42,965 nt of DNA, taken from positions 1 through 42,965 of the forward strand of contig JAIXZE010000309.1 of assembly GCA_027489875.1 (NCBI GenBank), given 5' to 3'. Shown one piece after another: positions 8,552 to 16,894 of the stretch (the stretch's first letter is position 1; each line of letters opens with the position of its first letter). Under the pieces are notes generated by a model. That model was given only the letters and a program-made list of their open reading frames with translations. It had not been told where the DNA came from and searched no databases. A program made the translations under genes and the position numbers. The stretch is from Verrucomicrobiales bacterium (GTDB taxonomy: Bacteria > Verrucomicrobiota > Verrucomicrobiia > Limisphaerales > UBA9464).

Positions 8552-8880
8552 CTGAAGGCCGGGTGCCCTCACCCGGTGGAGTTTGTGAAGCGCCGCGTGG
8601 GGGCACGCGGCCTACAGGGGGAGTTCCCGGATGCCAGACGCCAGTTCCCAGATTCCAGATTCCAGATTCTGACTGAAGGCCGGGTGCCCTCATCCGGTGG
8701 AGTTTGTGAAGCGCCGCGTGGGGGCACGCGGCCTACAGGGGGAGTTCCCAGATGCCAGACGCCAGTTCCCAGATTCCAGATTCCAGATTCTGACTGAAGG
8801 CCGGGTGCCCTCACCCGGTGGAGTTTGTGAAGTGCCGCGTGGGGGCACGCGGCCTACAGGGGGAGTTCCCAGATGCCAGA
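8552..8880 (+). repeat. 121-bp tandem repeat array (family B), about 2.7 copies
   Basis: Units begin at 8552, 8673 and 8794, giving an exact period of 121 bp; the third is cut off after about 87 bp. Each unit starts CTGAAGGCCGGGTG and holds two hairpins, CCGGGTG-CCCT-CACCCGG and CCGCGTG-GGGG-CACGCGG, then GGCCTACAGGG and a tail of AGATTCC micro-repeats. Differences between copies are few (for example CACCC versus CATCC in the loop arm, GCGCC versus GTGCC), which suggests recent duplication. A single copy lies at 27903-27970 and an inverted one at 328-404. The array fills most of the gene-free stretch 8538-8960. It keeps a frame open into the next gene, giving that gene a false N-terminal extension. 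Confidence 0.9.
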
Positions 8881-8911
8881 CTGGGAACTTGAATGCGGGA
8901 ACTTCCCATGG

Positions 8912-8938
8912 TTGTTCTGGCGCGATCCGTGCTACATT
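8912..8938 (+). promoter_or_regulatory. Candidate promoter of the large LTD/CotH gene
   Basis: TTGTTC at 8912-8917 and TACATT at 8933-8938, preceded by TG one base upstream (TGCTACATT), resemble a sigma-70 promoter with an extended -10. The 15-bp spacer is short, so the -10 part is the better evidence. It lies just after the tandem repeats and 22 bp before the ATG at 8961. This rests on base matching only. Confidence 0.3.
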
Positions 8939-8960
8939 TTGCCATCCTCTCGTCGAATCC

Positions 8961-11900
8961 ATGAAGTCGTCTTGTCGCATCCTCCGGTATCTGTGGCTCG
9001 TGTTGGGAATAGCGGGAACGCCGGCGTTCGCGCAGGTCACCCTCAACGAGTTCCTCGCCAGCAACGGCCGTGGTCTCGTCGATGCGGACGGCGACACCTC
9101 CGATTGGATCGAGCTTTTCAATGGCGGTGCAACGGCGGTGAACCTCCAGGGATGGTCCGTCACGGATGACGCCAACCTGCCGCGCAAGTGGGTGTTCCCG
9201 TCGGTGCAGATTCCGGCCAACGGTTACCTGCTCGTTTTCGCGTCGGGAAAGAACCGGACGAATCCCGCGGCACCCCTGCATGCGAACTTCAGCCTTTCGG
9301 TGGATGGGGAGTATCTGGGGCTCTACCGACCTGAGGGCGGTGCGGCGGCCTCGGAGTTTGCTCCGACGTATCCGCCGCAGCGCCCCGACATCTCCTATGG
9401 GCGACGGGCGGGTCAGTTGTTCTTCTTTGATCCGCCTTCCCCGCGGGTGGGAAACACCGGAGGGGTGGGGGATTTCGTGGCGGACACGAAGTTCAACCGC
9501 GACCGCGGGGTGTATGACACGCCCTTCGATCTGGAGATCACCTGTGCGACAGTTGGTGCCACGATCCGGTACACGACGAACGGGGCACCGCCGTCCGCCA
9601 CCGTTGGCTTTGTCTACTCGGCTCCGATCCGGGTGGAACGGTCGGTGGTGATCCGGGCCGGGGCCTTCAAGACGGGTTTGCAACCGTCGGGTGTGGACAC
9701 CCACACGTACCTGTTCCCTGCCGATGTCATCCGGCAGCAACCGTCGGGGCAGGTTCCGTGGAGCGAGTGGCCGACGCCCGGGAGCCAGTCGCAGGATTAT
9801 GACTATGGGATGGATCCCCGGATCGTGGATTCGGCGTTGTACCGGGACCAGATCATCCCGGCGCTGAAGGCACTGCCCACGATGTCGTTGGTGACGGGGC
9901 TTTCGAACCTGTTCAGCACGAGCACCGGGATTTTTGCGAACCCAGGGCAGGACGGCCGCGATTGGGAGCGGCCGGCGTCCCTGGAGTTGATCCACCCGGA
10001 TGGGCGGCAAGGGTTCCAGATCGATTGCGGAGTGCGGATCCGTGGCGGGTTCAGTCGGAGCACGGGCAATCCCAAGCACGCCTTCCGCTTCTTCTTCCGG
10101 GAAGCATACGGGGATTCGAAACTGCGGTATCCGCTGCATGCGGGCGGGGTGGAGGAATTCGACGCGCTCGATCTGCGGACCTTCCAGAACTACTCGTGGA
10201 GCTTTGATCCGGGTGGCGGGCAGAACGGGGTGTTCATCCGTGACGTGTTCTCCCGCGACACGCAATTGGCGATGGGACAGCAGGGAGAGCGCGGCAATTA
10301 CTACCACCTTTATATCAACGGCGTTTACTGGGGGATCTTCAACAGTTGCGAGCGTCCGGAGGCGAACTACGGCGAGGCATACTTCGGTGGGATCGCTGAG
10401 AACTACGACGTGATCAAGGTGGAGGCGGGCCCCTATGCGTTGAACGCCACGGACGGCAACATGGATGCGTGGACACGCCTCTACAACCTGTGCCGCGGAA
10501 TCACGCCGGCCACGGCCAACACCACCTACTGGCGGGTGCAGGGACGCAACCCGGATGGCACCCTCAATCCGGCGTACGAGAACCTCCTCGAGATCGATAA
10601 CCTCATCGACTACATGCTGGTGATCGTGTTCGGGGGCAACCTGGATGCGCCGATCTCGAACTTCCTGAGCAACACGCGCCCGAACAATTGGTACGGCCTG
10701 CGCGACCGGAGTGGCCTGAATGGCGGCTTCCGGTTCATTTCGCATGACGCGGAGCATTCCCTGCTAGATGTAAACCAGAACCGGGTGCTCGAACCGTTCG
10801 GAGGCGGGCTGCGCCCGATGCCTGCCGGCAGTGATTCGGTGCTGTATTCGAGTCCGCAGTATCTGTGGCAGCAGTTGTGGGCGAGCTCCGAGTTCCGGCT
10901 GCGGATCGCCGATCGTGTGCAGCGGCATTTCTTCAACGGCGGAGCACTCACCCTCGACGCCTCCCGTGCGCGATTCGCGGCTCGGACGAATCAGCTGTAT
11001 CTGCCGGTGGTGGCCGAGTCCGCGCGCTGGGGGGACAGCAAACAATCGACCCCGTTGACGCGGGACACCCACTGGCTCGCCGCGGCGAACCGTGTCCTGA
11101 ACACGTACCTGCCGGCGCGCGGAGGAATCGTCCTCAACCAGCTGCGCGGGCCCAGCCTCTTGCCCAACATCGCGGCACCGGTCCTGAGCCGGCACGGCGG
11201 TGTGGTGAGCAACGGCTTCGGCCTGACGATGTCCGGACCCGCGAACGGTGTTCTCGTTTACACGCTGAATGGGACCGATCCCCGCGAACTCGGCGGGGCA
11301 CAATCGGCCGGGGCCCGCCCGTACACCGCGCCGGTCGCGCTCGCCAACGCCACCCAGGTCCGGGCGCGCATGCGCCGCACCGATGGCGTGACCAACGAGT
11401 GGAGTGCTCTGACCGAGGCGGTCTTCCATGTGGCGCAGGATTTCAGCGGGCTTCAACTGAGCGAGGTCCATTACCATCCGCTCGCCCCGGCGGCCCCAGC
11501 GACGCTCTCCAAGGATGAGTTTGAGTTCATCGAACTCAAGAATGCCGGAAACACGGTACTCGACCTTTCCGGCGTCCGGATTGAAGGCGGCATCCAATAC
11601 ACGTTCCCCTTGGGCACGCGCCTGGAGGCGGGGCGGTTCCTGTTGCTGGTCGAGAACCCGGTCGCCTTCACGAGCCGATATCCGCAGCGCATCCCGGATG
11701 GGGTCTACACCGGACAACTGTCGAACTCGGGCGAGCGCATCGCCGTGGTGAACCCCGCCGGCGAAACCGTTGTGGAAGTGAACTACGGAACCGAAGTGCC
11801 CTGGCCCACGACTCCGGATGGCGTCGGGTTTTCGCTGGTCCCGCGCGATCCGGTGCGCAACCCGGCACCTCTGGCGGCCGCTTCGTGGCGGGCGAGCACA

Positions 11901-14231
11901 CAGATCGGGGGATCGCCCGGGACGGATGATCCCGCTTCGGGAATCATTCCCGTCGTGATCCACGAGGTGCTCGCGCACACGGATCTTCCGGCCGTCGATG
12001 CGATCGAACTCTTCAATCCATCGGCGACGCCTGCACCCATCGGTGGGTGGTACCTGAGCGACGATGCGGGGACACCCCGCAAGTACCGCATCCCCGCGGG
12101 AACGACGGTTCCGGCAGGCGGATTCCTCGTGCTGGATGAATCCGTGTTCAACGCGCCGTCGCAAGGCACCAATGCCTTCCGGCTCTCGTCCACCGGCGAC
12201 GAGGTCGTCTTGTTCAGCGCGGCGGCCGACGGTGCGTTCACCGGGTACAGCGATCGCGTTTCCTTTGGAGTTACGTTCAACGGCACGAGCCTGGTCCGGT
12301 GGACGAATTCGGTGGGAGAGATCTCGATGGTCGCGGCGGTCGCCCCGAGTTTCGGGACGGCCAACGCGGGCGTGCGCCTGAGCCCGGTGGTATTGCAGGA
12401 GGTCTACTTTGCTCCACTGCCGGGGGAGGTGCCGTTCGTCGAGCTGTGGAACCGCTCGGACGTCGAACAGGTGCTCTTCGATCCGGAGAATCCGTCGAAC
12501 ACCTGGCGCATCGCCGGTCTCGACTTCGCCTTCCCTACGGGGGTGCGGTTGCCACCCGGCGGATTCGCGGTGGTGACGGAATCGGATCCGACGCTGTTCC
12601 GACAACGCAATGGACTCCCGGAATCGGTGCCGGTGTTCGGGCCGACACCGGGGCAGTTGCAACGGAACGGCGAGCGTCTGGAGCTGTTGATGCCGGATCG
12701 GCCGAATCGTGTGACCAACAATGGCGTGGTGAGTATCGAGGTCCCGTACGTGGCGGTGGACGCCGTCCGCTACAACGATCGGGAACCGTGGCCGACCGCG
12801 GCGGCGTTCGGGGGAGTTTCACTGGAGCGCCGCTTTCCAACGTTGTTCGGGGATGATCCCGCTTCGTGGCGGGCGGCGCTCTCCGGACCTTCGCCCGGCG
12901 GCGCTGCCACGGGGAATCGTGCACCCCGGGTCGATGCCGGTCCGGATCGTGAGTTGAGCAGCCGCAGCTTCCCGCTGTCGGTGACGCTGGCTGGAGCCGC
13001 CATCGACGACGGGCTTCCCGAGGGCAGCCCGGTGACGTTCCGATGGACGCAGGTTGCCGGCCCGCGTGGTGTGGTCCTCCGCACCGGGGCGCTGAGCAAC
13101 GATGTCGTGGAACTGCCCGGTGCCGGCATCTACGTGCTTCGCATGTCGGCTTCGGATGGCGAACGGGAGGTCTCCGATGAGGTGCAATTGACGGTGGTGC
13201 GTCCGGGCAGCGACGCGACGTTGATTCCGTTCGGATCCACCTGGCGATACTTCGACCAGAATCAGGACCAGGGCACGGCGTGGCGGGCGCGGACCTTCAA
13301 CGATGCCGCGTGGAGTTCCGGACGAGCGCGCCTGGGCTACGGCGGCGATGGGGAAGTGACCACGATCAACGGCGGGCCTTCCAACGACCGCATCCGCACG
13401 GCCTATTTCCGTCACCGATTCACCGTGACGGATGCGGCGTCGGTGACGCGCTTGACGGCGTCCGTCATTCGTGACGACGGAGCTGTGGTGTACCTGAACG
13501 GCCAGGAGGTCGTGCGGGTCTCGATGCCGGAGGGGGAGATTGGGTTCGCGACGTTCGCCAGCGAGATCATTGGCGGCGCGGATGAGACAACCCCGGTGGT
13601 TCGCGAGATCCCAGCCTCGTTGCTGGTGAACGGCGAGAACGTGATCGCGATCGAGGTCCATCAGGTCAATGCCGGCAGTTCGGACCTCGGACTGGACTTC
13701 ACGCTTTCGGGTACGGTCCAGGAATCCAACCAGGCTCCGGTGGTCGATGCGGGAACAAATGGCCAGCTGACGTTGCCGGCGACGGCGGTGCTTCGCGGGA
13801 CGTTCACCGATGACGGATTGCCGGTGACGCCTGGCGTTCCCGCCTTCGCCTGGACGCGCGTCAGTGGTCCCGGGACGGTGACCTTCACCGGTGGAGACAC
13901 GCTCACCCCTCGGGTGGCGTTCTCCGCGGCGGGAACCTACGTCCTCCAACTGTCGGTGGCCGATGGCCAGTTCGCGCGGTCCGACACGGTCACGTGGACG
14001 GTGCAGGCTCTGGCGGTGCCGCCGGTGCTGGTGGGCCTGCTGGAATCCGGGGAGGCCGGATTCCGCTTCAACGCCTCCGCCGGTGTGGCCTATCGGGTGC
14101 GCGCCCGCGAAAGCCTCGACTCCGGCGCGTGGCAGGAGGTCGCCACCATCCCCGCGGGAATCGCCCGCGAGGTACGCTTTGTCGAGATGCCGACGGCGAC
14201 TACCCGGTTTTATCAATTAGTGCTGGAGTAG
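8961..14231 (+). CDS. Giant exported LTD/CotH multidomain protein
   Basis: A 1756-residue exported protein. Order: signal peptide (1-25, ending AFAQ); lamin-tail domain (about 27-135; LNEFLASN, DWIELFNGG); chitobiase/beta-hexosaminidase-type C-terminal module (about 177-252; TIRYTTNGAPPS); CotH-like domain (about 275-700; VRIRGGFSRS, and the acidic motif FISHDAEHSLLD near 592-603); a further chitobiase-type segment near 760-825 (VLVYTLNGTDPRELGG); three more lamin-tail domains (about 827-970, 995-1135, 1143-1285); a PKD-like domain (about 1320-1414); a galactose-binding-like domain (about 1417-1585; AVVYLNGQEVVR); a second PKD-like domain (about 1592-1684); and a short C-terminal module ending FYQLVLE. 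ATG 8961 follows the tandem repeats and starts a clean signal peptide. The build suggests a cell-surface or matrix protein with a kinase-like core; substrate and catalysis are unproven. Confidence 0.87.
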   Translation: MKSSCRILRYLWLVLGIAGTPAFAQVTLNEFLASNGRGLVDADGDTSDWIELFNGGATAVNLQGWSVTDDANLPRKWVFPSVQIPANGYLLVFASGKNRTNPAAPLHANFSLSVDGEYLGLYRPEGGAAASEFAPTYPPQRPDISYGRRAGQLFFFDPPSPRVGNTGGVGDFVADTKFNRDRGVYDTPFDLEITCATVGATIRYTTNGAPPSATVGFVYSAPIRVERSVVIRAGAFKTGLQPSGVDTHTYLFPADVIRQQPSGQVPWSEWPTPGSQSQDYDYGMDPRIVDSALYRDQIIPALKALPTMSLVTGLSNLFSTSTGIFANPGQDGRDWERPASLELIHPDGRQGFQIDCGVRIRGGFSRSTGNPKHAFRFFFREAYGDSKLRYPLHAGGVEEFDALDLRTFQNYSWSFDPGGGQNGVFIRDVFSRDTQLAMGQQGERGNYYHLYINGVYWGIFNSCERPEANYGEAYFGGIAENYDVIKVEAGPYALNATDGNMDAWTRLYNLCRGITPATANTTYWRVQGRNPDGTLNPAYENLLEIDNLIDYMLVIVFGGNLDAPISNFLSNTRPNNWYGLRDRSGLNGGFRFISHDAEHSLLDVNQNRVLEPFGGGLRPMPAGSDSVLYSSPQYLWQQLWASSEFRLRIADRVQRHFFNGGALTLDASRARFAARTNQLYLPVVAESARWGDSKQSTPLTRDTHWLAAANRVLNTYLPARGGIVLNQLRGPSLLPNIAAPVLSRHGGVVSNGFGLTMSGPANGVLVYTLNGTDPRELGGAQSAGARPYTAPVALANATQVRARMRRTDGVTNEWSALTEAVFHVAQDFSGLQLSEVHYHPLAPAAPATLSKDEFEFIELKNAGNTVLDLSGVRIEGGIQYTFPLGTRLEAGRFLLLVENPVAFTSRYPQRIPDGVYTGQLSNSGERIAVVNPAGETVVEVNYGTEVPWPTTPDGVGFSLVPRDPVRNPAPLAAASWRASTQIGGSPGTDDPASGIIPVVIHEVLAHTDLPAVDAIELFNPSATPAPIGGWYLSDDAGTPRKYRIPAGTTVPAGGFLVLDESVFNAPSQGTNAFRLSSTGDEVVLFSAAADGAFTGYSDRVSFGVTFNGTSLVRWTNSVGEISMVAAVAPSFGTANAGVRLSPVVLQEVYFAPLPGEVPFVELWNRSDVEQVLFDPENPSNTWRIAGLDFAFPTGVRLPPGGFAVVTESDPTLFRQRNGLPESVPVFGPTPGQLQRNGERLELLMPDRPNRVTNNGVVSIEVPYVAVDAVRYNDREPWPTAAAFGGVSLERRFPTLFGDDPASWRAALSGPSPGGAATGNRAPRVDAGPDRELSSRSFPLSVTLAGAAIDDGLPEGSPVTFRWTQVAGPRGVVLRTGALSNDVVELPGAGIYVLRMSASDGEREVSDEVQLTVVRPGSDATLIPFGSTWRYFDQNQDQGTAWRARTFNDAAWSSGRARLGYGGDGEVTTINGGPSNDRIRTAYFRHRFTVTDAASVTRLTASVIRDDGAVVYLNGQEVVRVSMPEGEIGFATFASEIIGGADETTPVVREIPASLLVNGENVIAIEVHQVNAGSSDLGLDFTLSGTVQESNQAPVVDAGTNGQLTLPATAVLRGTFTDDGLPVTPGVPAFAWTRVSGPGTVTFTGGDTLTPRVAFSAAGTYVLQLSVADGQFARSDTVTWTVQALAVPPVLVGLLESGEAGFRFNASAGVAYRVRARESLDSGAWQEVATIPAGIAREVRFVEMPTATTRFYQLVLE

Positions 14232-14284
14232 GGGCATGCTGGATCACGACTGCGAGGAGATGGACGAAACCGCCGTTTTCAGAC

Positions 14285-14638
14285 TCAGGCCACACCCTTT
14301 ACCGACTGACGGTCGAGTTCTACCAGTGAGTGCCCTTCCAGGGCGTCAAGGATGGCTGGGAGGTGCCTTTGGAAGAGCGTGATGAAGTCCTTGGTGCCGA
14401 TGTTCCCTGTCCTCACCAACAACAGTTTCCAAGGCCGTTGATGGAGCAAATGGGAGTAGTAAAAGTCCGAGTCCTTGGAGATCAGCACCCGCTGTTCCTG
14501 CACAGATAGGTCGTTCAATGCCCGATCCGGAGTCAGGTTGCGCTCCGGCAAGTCCTGAGTGTGGACTGAGTCGTGGCCAGAGGCGGTGAGAAGTCTGGAC
14601 AGACTTGGTGGCAAGTGGGCGTCCACCAGGAACTTCAT
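14285..14638 (-). CDS. DUF5615 PIN-like protein (putative toxin)
   Basis: A 117-residue cytoplasmic protein of the DUF5615 PIN-like type. It begins MKFLVDAHLPPSLSRLL and continues with GHDSVHTQDLP and the acidic stretch ISKDSDFYY; the Asp residues at the N-terminus and in SKDSDF are the usual candidates for metal binding in this nuclease-like fold. Its ATG overlaps the stop of the DUF433 gene by four bases (14635-14638), the classical arrangement of antitoxin first, toxin second. A longer start (14695) would lie wholly within the partner gene and is unlikely. RNase activity is inferred from the family and not shown by the sequence. Confidence 0.8.
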   Translation of the reverse strand: MKFLVDAHLPPSLSRLLTASGHDSVHTQDLPERNLTPDRALNDLSVQEQRVLISKDSDFYYSHLLHQRPWKLLLVRTGNIGTKDFITLFQRHLPAILDALEGHSLVELDRQSVKGVA

Positions 14639-14868
14639 GCGAGCACGAGGTGCTGGCTCCTCAGTTTCAGGGACTGAGTGGCAAACTCCAGGCATGCCAA
14701 GAGATCGTCGCGCTCCAAGTCCGGAAACTCGTTCAGCAGATCGTCGACGGAGTCACCCGCAGCAAGGTACTCGAGCATGGCTTCAACGGGATACCGGAGT
14801 CCTCGAATCACCGGTCGGCCATGGCAGACCTCAGGGTCAATCGTGATCCGATGCAGCAGCGTGCTCAT
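14635..14868 (-). CDS. DUF433 protein (putative antitoxin)
   Basis: A 77-residue protein with the DUF433 pattern: ITIDPEVCHGRPVIRGLRYPVEAMLEYLAAG, then LLNEFPDLERDDLLACLEFA. (Only the short pieces ITIDPEVCHGRPVIRG and LNEFPDLERDDLLACL are diagnostic.) DUF433 proteins contain a winged-helix-like DNA-binding fold and are typically encoded before DUF5615 proteins. The start is ATG 14868, with GGAGAG seven bases upstream on the minus strand; a GTG at 14883 is also in frame but lacks such a site. The gene pair sits between the giant LTD/CotH gene and the Gfo/Idh/MocA gene and is transcribed away from the former. Autoregulation would be typical of the family; no operator was identified. Confidence 0.8.
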   Translation of the reverse strand: MSTLLHRITIDPEVCHGRPVIRGLRYPVEAMLEYLAAGDSVDDLLNEFPDLERDDLLACLEFATQSLKLRSQHLVLA

Positions 14869-14983
14869 AACGGAACTCTCCACTACTCGGGACTGTTATT
14901 CAAACGGGCAAATGAGGCCTCCCTTGAACCCAAGGTTGGTCGCATACATCAACCAACCTTGGGGCACTCCCGCAGATCCGGCC

Positions 14984-16453
14984 TCACACCTTCGCTGGAA
15001 CCTCGAAGCCCTTCCGGTACTCGCGCTTGAGGCGGATGTTGGCTTCGCGGGAGTTGGTGAACTTCTCGGTCTTCGGATCCATCTTCAGATGGGTTCCCAG
15101 GACGGCCGGGGTGGCGGCCAGGTCGACGCCGTTCTCGGCGAGGTGGGACGCGAGGCGCTCGAAGGTTTCGAGGGCCGGGGCGTCGCCTTTCAGGCGCTCG
15201 CGGATGGCTTCGGGACGGAGCTTGTCGCCGAGGAGATAGCTGATGTTGCCAGTATGGCAGAGGGCGCTCGACAGGTGACCTTCCTCGATGTCGGCGTTGA
15301 GGTCGGCGGCCTTCCGGCTCCGCACGGCAGCGATGAAGTTGGCGTAGTGGTCGGCTCCCTGCTTCCACCGGCGGATTTCCTTGCCGGCCTTGTCGTAGGC
15401 GATGGCGGAGTCGTACGAGGGGATGACCACCTGGCCGCCCTCGCAGTCGACGACGACGCCGACCTGGGCGCCGCGGTAGTCGGGCATGTTCTTGGCCCAA
15501 CCTTCCTTGTGGAATTCCTTGGAGCGGGGCAACCCACGGACCTCGAAGATCAGGGGGGCGGCCTTGTAGGCGTGGTAGACGAACTGGGAATTGGGGGTGT
15601 CGCCATCATCCGAGTAGGCGAAGCGGCCGCCGATGCTGAACACGGCGGGCGAGAGCGTCTTCTCGCGCAGGACCCAGCGGGCGATGTCCATCTGGTGGAT
15701 GCCCTGGTTCCCGAGATCGCCGTTGCCGGTGACGAACTGCCAGTGCCAATCGTAGTGCAGCTTCTGGCGCATCAACGGCGTGGTGGGGGCCGGGCCGCAC
15801 CAGAGGTCGTAATCGATGTGGTCGGGAATGGCCGTAGGCGCGGAGACCTTGCCGATGGATTGGCGCGGCTTGTAGCAGAGGCCGCGGGCGAGGGTGATCT
15901 TGCCGAGGTTGCCCGCGTGGATCCATTCGACGGCCTCGCGGAGGCCGGGGTTCGAGCGGCTCTGGGTGCCGGTCTGGACGATGCGGTTGTACTTCCGGGC
16001 CGCCTCGACGATCTGGCGTCCTTCCCAGGCATTGTGGGAAACGGGCTTCTCGACGTAGACATCCTTGCCAGCCTGACAGGCCCACACGGACAGCAACGCG
16101 TGCCAGTGGTTCGGTGTGGCCGTGGAGACGCAGTCAATGTCGGCCTGCTCGAGCAGCTTCCGCACGTCCGTGAAGGTGGCGACCGGTTCTCCGCGGTCGG
16201 CGAACTTCTTCGCCTCGGTTTCGAGCACCTTCTTGTCGACGTCGCACAAGGCCACGATCTTGACGCCGGCGAGCTTCCGGAATCCTTCGATGTGGTCCTT
16301 GCCGCGGCTGTTGAAGCCGACGATGGCGACGCGGATCGTATCGTTGGGTCCGATGACGCGGGAGCGGGCGGCCTGGCGGGCGAGTGCCGAGCCCGGAAGG
16401 GCCAGGCCGGCCGCCGCGATCGAACTGGCGGCGAGGAACTGTCGACGATTCAT
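14984..16453 (-). CDS. Tat-exported Gfo/Idh/MocA-family oxidoreductase
   Basis: A 489-residue NAD(P)-dependent oxidoreductase-like protein. The N-terminus has a twin-arginine signal (NRRQFLAAS, hydrophobic stretch, ALARQ), so it is exported folded, probably with its cofactor. The Rossmann part follows with VAIVGFNSRG at 42-51 (a variant of the usual GxGxxG), and EKP at 135-137, the signature of the family's catalytic region. The second half is the alpha/beta substrate domain (GIHQMDIARWVL, YHAYKAAPLIFEVRG). Family members act on sugars, inositols and their derivatives; the substrate here cannot be told. It is the last gene of a cluster with the small lipoprotein (24 bp upstream) and the DUF6807 lipoprotein, and the three together suggest periplasmic sugar handling. 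Confidence 0.9.
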   Translation of the reverse strand: MNRRQFLAASSIAAAGLALPGSALARQAARSRVIGPNDTIRVAIVGFNSRGKDHIEGFRKLAGVKIVALCDVDKKVLETEAKKFADRGEPVATFTDVRKLLEQADIDCVSTATPNHWHALLSVWACQAGKDVYVEKPVSHNAWEGRQIVEAARKYNRIVQTGTQSRSNPGLREAVEWIHAGNLGKITLARGLCYKPRQSIGKVSAPTAIPDHIDYDLWCGPAPTTPLMRQKLHYDWHWQFVTGNGDLGNQGIHQMDIARWVLREKTLSPAVFSIGGRFAYSDDGDTPNSQFVYHAYKAAPLIFEVRGLPRSKEFHKEGWAKNMPDYRGAQVGVVVDCEGGQVVIPSYDSAIAYDKAGKEIRRWKQGADHYANFIAAVRSRKAADLNADIEEGHLSSALCHTGNISYLLGDKLRPEAIRERLKGDAPALETFERLASHLAENGVDLAATPAVLGTHLKMDPKTEKFTNSREANIRLKREYRKGFEVPAKV

Positions 16454-16477
16454 GACGTGGGTGGAACTGGATGGGGT

Positions 16478-16894
16478 TTACTTGTCCGCAACGACCTGGA
16501 CTTCGCCGTTGGGACGGAAGGTGACGAGATAGTGGGCGCGCTCCCCACAGCGGGAAACGGTCCAGCGTTCAGTGTACTCCGAGTGCGTGGTCTCGCTGCG
16601 ACGCAGCGGAATGCTCGGGGAGGAGGTGGCCTTTGAGGTGTCAGGCAGGCTGTGGGTGTAGGCCTGGTCGTAAGGCGTGGCAATGACCTTCGGGGCCGTG
16701 ACCACCTCGGTGTTGGTGACCTTGCGGTCCTTGCAATCGGGGGCCGCGGTGCGATCGGCTTCGAGGACGGCCTTCTGGCCGGCGGCATAGACGCGCCCGG
16801 TGGAGATGCCGGTGCCGACACCGAGACCCAGGGGAGAGGAGGCGCAACCGGCGGCGATCAGTGCGACCAGCGGGAGGAAGAGAAGCTTTTTCAT
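16478..16894 (-). CDS. Small lipoprotein of unknown function
   Basis: A 138-residue predicted lipoprotein: MKKLLFLPLVALIAAGC gives a signal peptide with the lipobox cysteine at position 17. Then comes a Gly/Ser-rich linker (SSPLGLGVGTG) and a C-terminal part with two cysteines (PDCKDRK and VSRCGERA) and the stretch YTERWTVSRCG...YLVTFRPNGEVQV. I do not recognise a named domain; the C-terminal pattern resembles short proteins with an ERWTV-x-CG motif seen in other bacterial lipoproteins. Its ATG overlaps the stop of the DUF6807 gene by four bases, so it is translationally coupled to it, and it precedes the oxidoreductase by 24 bp. Confidence 0.75.
   Translation of the reverse strand: MKKLLFLPLVALIAAGCASSPLGLGVGTGISTGRVYAAGQKAVLEADRTAAPDCKDRKVTNTEVVTAPKVIATPYDQAYTHSLPDTSKATSSPSIPLRRSETTHSEYTERWTVSRCGERAHYLVTFRPNGEVQVVADK

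Noticed and set aside
8697..8960. N-terminal extension of the giant LTD/CotH protein
   Set aside because: It is read through the 121-bp tandem repeats; the signal peptide starts at 8961.
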